From NCBI GenBank assembly GCA_016295005.1, contig JAEDMA010000015.1, forward strand, positions 1-18,057: a stretch of DNA of 18,057 bases, written 5' to 3'. Of this stretch, positions 15,201 through 18,057 are shown piece after piece. Under the pieces are notes generated by a model. It saw only the letters and a program-made list of their open reading frames with translations, searched no databases and had not been told where the DNA came from. Source of the stretch: Christensenellaceae bacterium. Lineage in GTDB: Bacteria > Bacillota > Clostridia > Christensenellales > Borkfalkiaceae. The translations under genes and the position numbers were made by a program. How positions within the stretch are numbered: the first letter of the stretch is position 1; each line of letters opens with the position of its first letter.

Positions 15201-17190
15201 TATATCTTTTGCCTTTAAGCGTCAAATCGTATTCGGTTTTTATTTCCGAATTATTTCCTTCCTCTCCTATTATTCCGCCGGCAGAAGAATCTTCTCTTTG
15301 TTTAAGAAGGAATTTATACGTCTGATCTCCCGACAAAACGGTTACTATTACACCGCCAAATACCGAGGTTTCGGTTTCGTAATAACCGTTGATCGTTGAC
15401 GTTCCGTCGGTATATTCTGCTTTGTACACGCCGTCAAGTTTAAGCGTTGCGCCCGATTCGGCAGTAAACGTATTATCGAGATTGCCGTTATAGAACATAT
15501 AGCACTTTGTCGTGCCGATATCAAGCATCTCAGCGATTCCGATAACGTTTTCGTTAACATCAGTCAGCGTAATTCTGTTATTTTCAATCGAGCAATAATA
15601 ATAATCGGTCTTTGATATTCCGTTTATAACCTGCGAATACGCTGCGGTTCCGAATCCCGAAAAAGTCAGCGTATAATAGCCGTCTTTATAACTGTATAGA
15701 TTTCCGTCTTTTATAAGCCCCCTGAACAGTTTGCCGATTTTATATTCGTCTTCGTTTCTTACTCTGAATACGGATACCTGTTCGGTTACGCCTGTTTCGG
15801 CGTTTTCTTCTTCGATCTCGTCAAAGGCCATAACAAGCGTTTTACCCTGAAGAGTTCCCGATTCGAAAGTCGCTACATACTGCCCGTTATCATTAAGGGA
15901 ATATTTCCCGTAAGACGAATCGTTTCCGTCTTTGTATTCTATTCCGTTATACTCGTCAAAAAGCAGCATTACGTTTTCGCTTCTGCCGTCTTTAACAGAA
16001 TATAAATATCTCGTTTTTTCAGATCTCCGCAGAGCTTTATAAGCAAAAGAGCCGTCCTCGTTTATTTTACCGCTCAAAACAATATCTTCGTTTTCAAGTT
16101 CAAAGAAAAATTCGTTCAATTCGGAAGAATAATATCCTTTAAAATATACTCCGCCGCGCGACAAATAAATGCTTTCCGGTTCGTTGTTGAAAATATAAAC
16201 GTAATCGTCGCTATTGAAAACGTCGCAATAACCTTTCTGCCAGACGGCAGTATAAAAGTTGTTTGATTTAACGGTGATCTCGTCAGGCAAAACTTTATCG
16301 TCGTTAAATATAGTTCTTCCTGCCGTATATACGGTGCCGTCCTCGCCGTCTTTCCACCCGATAAGCCAATATCCCTCTCTGGAAAACATGTCGTCAGAAA
16401 GAGTAATCTTTTCACCGTATTTATATTCGAAAGTATTAACCGTTTCTTCGTTTTCGATTCCCGAACGGAAAGATACAAGCATACGTTTTCTTTCAAAATA
16501 ACGTCTGAATATGTTTTCTCCCGAATTTTCGGAAATGATTTTCGTCGTTATGGAATTGTCGTTGTAAATTTCGTTGAAACCTTCGTAATCGTCTGATACG
16601 GTAAGGTTCTCCCCGATAAACGCGTAATCGGTGATCGTTTCTTTTTCGTAATCGTCGGAATCAACTTTTTGTCTGAATATTTCAACTGTATATTCCGCTT
16701 TATATTTTGCTGTAAGCGTTAAGTCGGCCGAAGGCATAACGGTTTTGTCCGTAACAACCTTTGAACCGTTAAACCATGCGCCGAATATTACGTTTTCTTT
16801 TACGGGCGTTTTATCTTTTAAAAATTCGGATATGTTTTCGCCCGCTTTTAACGAAAAAGTTTTTTCGGCAAGAACACCGTTTACCGTATCGAGCGTAAGC
16901 GTGTATAACTTCGCCCATTTCGCATAGAACGAAGTGTCGGCTTTGGGAGAGATTTTTACTACGGCGTCGCCGGTAAATTTCTCATCGGTAAACCACCCCT
17001 CGAACGAATAGCCGCTTCTTTCCGGAACCGGAAGGATATATTCTTCGCCCTCCGCCACCTTAACCGATTGTATAGAAACTTCGGAATCGGTATTAAAACT
17101 TAATTCGTATTTTGCTTTACATGCGGTAAGTCCCGAAATTAAAAACAGACCGAGTAACACTATTGCCGCTACTTTCGCGATTTTTTTCAT
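12253..17190 (-). CDS. Giant lipoprotein with InlB-type repeats and a degenerate beta-rich module array
   Basis: This 1645-residue protein is predicted to be anchored outside the membrane. A lipoprotein signal peptide (1-23) ends at LTAC with Cys24. Residues 27-92 and 95-163 are InlB/Listeria-Bacteroides-type repeats (G-E, P-ERSGY-FEGW, then AKW or AKY endings). Residues 166-234 resemble the YxVxxxxQ...YEGF spacer domain often seen beside such repeats, and 238-317 is a third repeat. From about 430 to 1240 I see about ten degenerate copies of a module with the pattern LxLDGxGxAxFxDxxGxxxxGxY, starting near 434, 500, 583, 679, 791, 863, 943, 1016, 1102 and 1172. The last 400 residues are also beta-rich but not clearly repeated. 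There is no LPxTG anchor and no recognisable catalytic domain. The start follows AAGGAG by 6 nt. The role is unknown; adhesion or glycan binding is a guess. Confidence 0.85.
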   Translation of the reverse strand: MKKIAKVAAIVLLGLFLISGLTACKAKYELSFNTDSEVSIQSVKVAEGEEYILPVPERSGYSFEGWFTDEKFTGDAVVKISPKADTSFYAKWAKLYTLTLDTVNGVLAEKTFSLKAGENISEFLKDKTPVKENVIFGAWFNGSKVVTDKTVMPSADLTLTAKYKAEYTVEIFRQKVDSDDYEKETITDYAFIGENLTVSDDYEGFNEIYNDNSITTKIISENSGENIFRRYFERKRMLVSFRSGIENEETVNTFEYKYGEKITLSDDMFSREGYWLIGWKDGEDGTVYTAGRTIFNDDKVLPDEITVKSNNFYTAVWQKGYCDVFNSDDYVYIFNNEPESIYLSRGGVYFKGYYSSELNEFFFELENEDIVLSGKINEDGSFAYKALRRSEKTRYLYSVKDGRSENVMLLFDEYNGIEYKDGNDSSYGKYSLNDNGQYVATFESGTLQGKTLVMAFDEIEEENAETGVTEQVSVFRVRNEDEYKIGKLFRGLIKDGNLYSYKDGYYTLTFSGFGTAAYSQVINGISKTDYYYCSIENNRITLTDVNENVIGIAEMLDIGTTKCYMFYNGNLDNTFTAESGATLKLDGVYKAEYTDGTSTINGYYETETSVFGGVIVTVLSGDQTYKFLLKQREDSSAGGIIGEEGNNSEIKTEYDLTLKGKRYKEYYYKSADGALYTPLIVIDDGETGKASLYGYTDSGKHVFVSSGNYTYDQKTGRTVYRAESFASSENLQSVTDIPFDITKVQSAECYFGTATIGSVSLNVSYWYSYSTTTDTVELGEKYFSSDEKETLTVISDLAVYATENKYLYGTASVKEKVLTLYTGANNSEKTIFELKDDKSFIKLVNEPYRALKYNSDGKIDESEYIVVNGTGTGVYYSKANGEINGSFAETTRTTEFGAKIYKFTSNDGRVVFEFIRLSTTTDNLFAVSENSEDNTYHAVSGTLILDGFGYYAQFTDVDNKVYGGRYFRVNENCVKMNVDGITRFFDFIGNNFTIKGDEYGVYLNTDNGVSLYDKFYELDGYSVIKTFTLNADGSRNYVGEGTYSRNNDSIAFTLKNGNTDIKGEFALGDNKYIYNEETYGELIILHEEIKRTFVNTEDWSILILDNAGGAIKIDNDGNKRTGKYVLITENLLYYQDADENNSCIYRYNTSDGWANPVKFSEKAYYTEKLDSLLFSQSGFAIFNGKDYCYYDVDKGGNVIVYKKDDTSGTAGKYGFSVENFGKFEKTVTYNNNVYYENSGWSIKFNRLEDGKNDYPVTLVSGSSSKFPLETLTFAPNGNTEFKVTGAVRICGKNYSAVIRREVDENNDTKLYLVVGTYVFDIEISYKGESSGTSLSTYKITAMKGVVSAMAYKYLDNYYKAYVNYGAGYASNYKNEIGTISVNYVYDINGEVESSYVSAEFGEGSGFYDSLGNILTVENVSFEYDSEKSLYLIRIKGQDGYDYSLVFGFMKHSAYRNTFGYYVYYLSRTETLIDENGYQVETERVIVSDNENISAGSIRYIKLYKNGTEIPYSGAIISGDRSTIRFISRTLTDGKVTSSIYYNIAYTLNSDTEIGDNKNILATYKAVVVTENVMIVAYTEDGEIFFEADGDGNVVLLTIKDKVYLVTETNYDVDADSYVIKAGGKKYSFKLSNDKTVISEFTELND

Positions 17191-17256
17191 TTATTTCTCC
17201 TTTTAACGTAAAATGCAAAAAACGTATATTTGCATCAAAAAGTTTTACTTTTCCCT
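17191..17256 (-). other. Spacer between the LRR and lipoprotein genes, with a weak hairpin
   Basis: The 66-nt gap holds ATGCAAA/TTTGCAT (17213-17235), a 7-bp stem with a 9-nt loop, then AAGGAG (17197-17202), the lipoprotein ribosome binding site. The hairpin is followed by only TTTTA, so a weak or partial terminator is possible. No clear promoter is seen, and the two genes may be cotranscribed. Confidence 0.4.
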
Positions 17257-18057
17257 TTATTCCGATACTTCTTCCCATACGGCGTATAAAATCGTGCCGA
17301 CGGGCGCCAAACAGATTTCATCCGCATTATAGTCTATTTCGTTTGTTTCGGTATTCGTCGTCCATCCCTTAAACATGTATCCGTCTCTTTCGGGAGAAGC
17401 AATACCGTTTATCGCGGTTGCGTTTGATATTCCGTTTTCTTTTATTTCAACCGACGTTACGTAATCGCCGTCTTGCGAAAAGACACAATTCCAGACAATC
17501 GGTCTGTAAGAAGAATTATACTTGGTGTTCCAATCGGGCATTATGCCGCTCGCATCTGAATAGAAGGTTGCGTTCAGACATCCGTAAAAGGCGTGAGAGC
17601 CGATTTTATCAATACTCGATTTAATAATAATCGAATTAACGCCGTTAAGCCCCTTAAACGCGTAATTGCCGATTTCTTTAAGAGAATACGGCAGAACCAA
17701 CGTTTTCACTTTTTTCATATCGTAAAACGCGTAATGACCTATTTTTTCAACTCCGTCTGCAAGAGATATATTTTCTATGCCGGGACAATTATAAAAAGCC
17801 CTGTCTCCTATAACTTTAAGCGAAGAAGGCGTATTTATCGACGTAAGCGATTGACAATATGCAAAGGAAGAATCCCCGATTTTTTCCAACCCGTCGCCGA
17901 AATTCAATTCCGACAGAGCGGAACATTTATAAAACGCTCTGTCTCCGACAACTTTTAATGAAGTCGGAAAAGATAAATTTTTAAGATTGACGTTAGAGTA
18001 AAACGCGCACTCGCCTATTTCCGTCAATCTTCTGCCCAACGTAACTTCGCTCAGACT
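17257..18057 (-). CDS. BspA-like leucine-rich repeat surface protein with C-terminal InlB-type repeat (N-terminus outside window)
   Basis: The frame is open at base 18057, so the N-terminus, including any signal peptide, is missing; 266 residues are visible. Visible residues 11-171 are seven tandem LRR_5/BspA-type repeats of exactly 23 residues (pattern LKxIGxxAFYxCxxLxxLxLPxS). The period is unbroken until the last unit. Residues about 190-266 form a single InlB-type repeat (SPERDGYMFKGW, ending LYAVWEE). Proteins of this build are secreted or surface-exposed and often bind host or matrix proteins in oral and gut bacteria. No sorting motif follows. Codon 18037 is an internal Leu (TTG), not the start. 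The same C-terminal repeat type opens the downstream lipoprotein, so the two genes look like a surface-protein pair. Confidence 0.88.
   Translation of the reverse strand, partial: SLSEVTLGRRLTEIGECAFYSNVNLKNLSFPTSLKVVGDRAFYKCSALSELNFGDGLEKIGDSSFAYCQSLTSINTPSSLKVIGDRAFYNCPGIENISLADGVEKIGHYAFYDMKKVKTLVLPYSLKEIGNYAFKGLNGVNSIIIKSSIDKIGSHAFYGCLNATFYSDASGIMPDWNTKYNSSYRPIVWNCVFSQDGDYVTSVEIKENGISNATAINGIASPERDGYMFKGWTTNTETNEIDYNADEICLAPVGTILYAVWEEVSE

Noticed and set aside
12253..17190. Several shadow frames within the large lipoprotein gene on both strands
   Set aside because: They overlap a continuous 1645-codon frame that has a signal peptide, binding site and repeat domains, and they have none of these themselves.
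1..18057. Toxin-antitoxin, CRISPR, phage or transposon content
   Set aside because: No matching genes, direct-repeat arrays, integrase or transposase motifs, or tRNA-linked attachment sites were seen on either strand.

Overview
All twelve genes in this window lie on the minus strand, so the window reads from right (18057) to left (1). The set suggests an uncultured, moderately AT-rich member of the Bacillota (Clostridia), probably gut-associated. The reasons are a meso-DAP-type MurE in a dcw cluster, a clostridial-type glutamine synthetase followed directly by an ANTAR-domain regulator, AAGGAG-type ribosome binding sites, TTGACA/TATAAT promoters, and surface proteins with InlB-type B-repeats and BspA-like leucine-rich repeats. 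The genus cannot be named from sequence alone.

Layout from upstream to downstream on the minus strand: (1) 18057-12253 holds two surface proteins. The first is the C-terminal part of a BspA-like LRR protein ending in an InlB-type repeat. The second is a 1645-residue lipoprotein with InlB-type repeats at the N-terminus and about ten degenerate copies of an undescribed beta-rich module. (2) 12057-8506 is a nitrogen/nucleotide operon: consensus promoter, about 120 nt of leader, glnA-like gene, ANTAR regulator, pyrG (CTP synthase), strong terminator. (3) 8490-6090 is a two-gene ABC exporter operon (ATPase plus a 531-residue permease) with its own promoter and terminator. (4) 5970-1 is a peptidoglycan cluster, murE-mraY-murD-ftsW-murA, tightly coupled by overlaps. 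It lacks murF and murG, and murA is cut by the window edge.

Functionally, the cell-wall cluster supplies the UDP-MurNAc-peptide and lipid I steps plus the septal SEDS polymerase. The glnA-ANTAR-pyrG unit links a glutamine-synthetase-family enzyme, a likely RNA-binding antiterminator and a glutamine-consuming enzyme in one transcript. The least explained items are the lipoprotein module array, the glutamine synthetase with Lys where the catalytic flap Glu is expected, and the structured glnA leader. No tRNA, rRNA, CRISPR array, insertion sequence or phage gene was seen.
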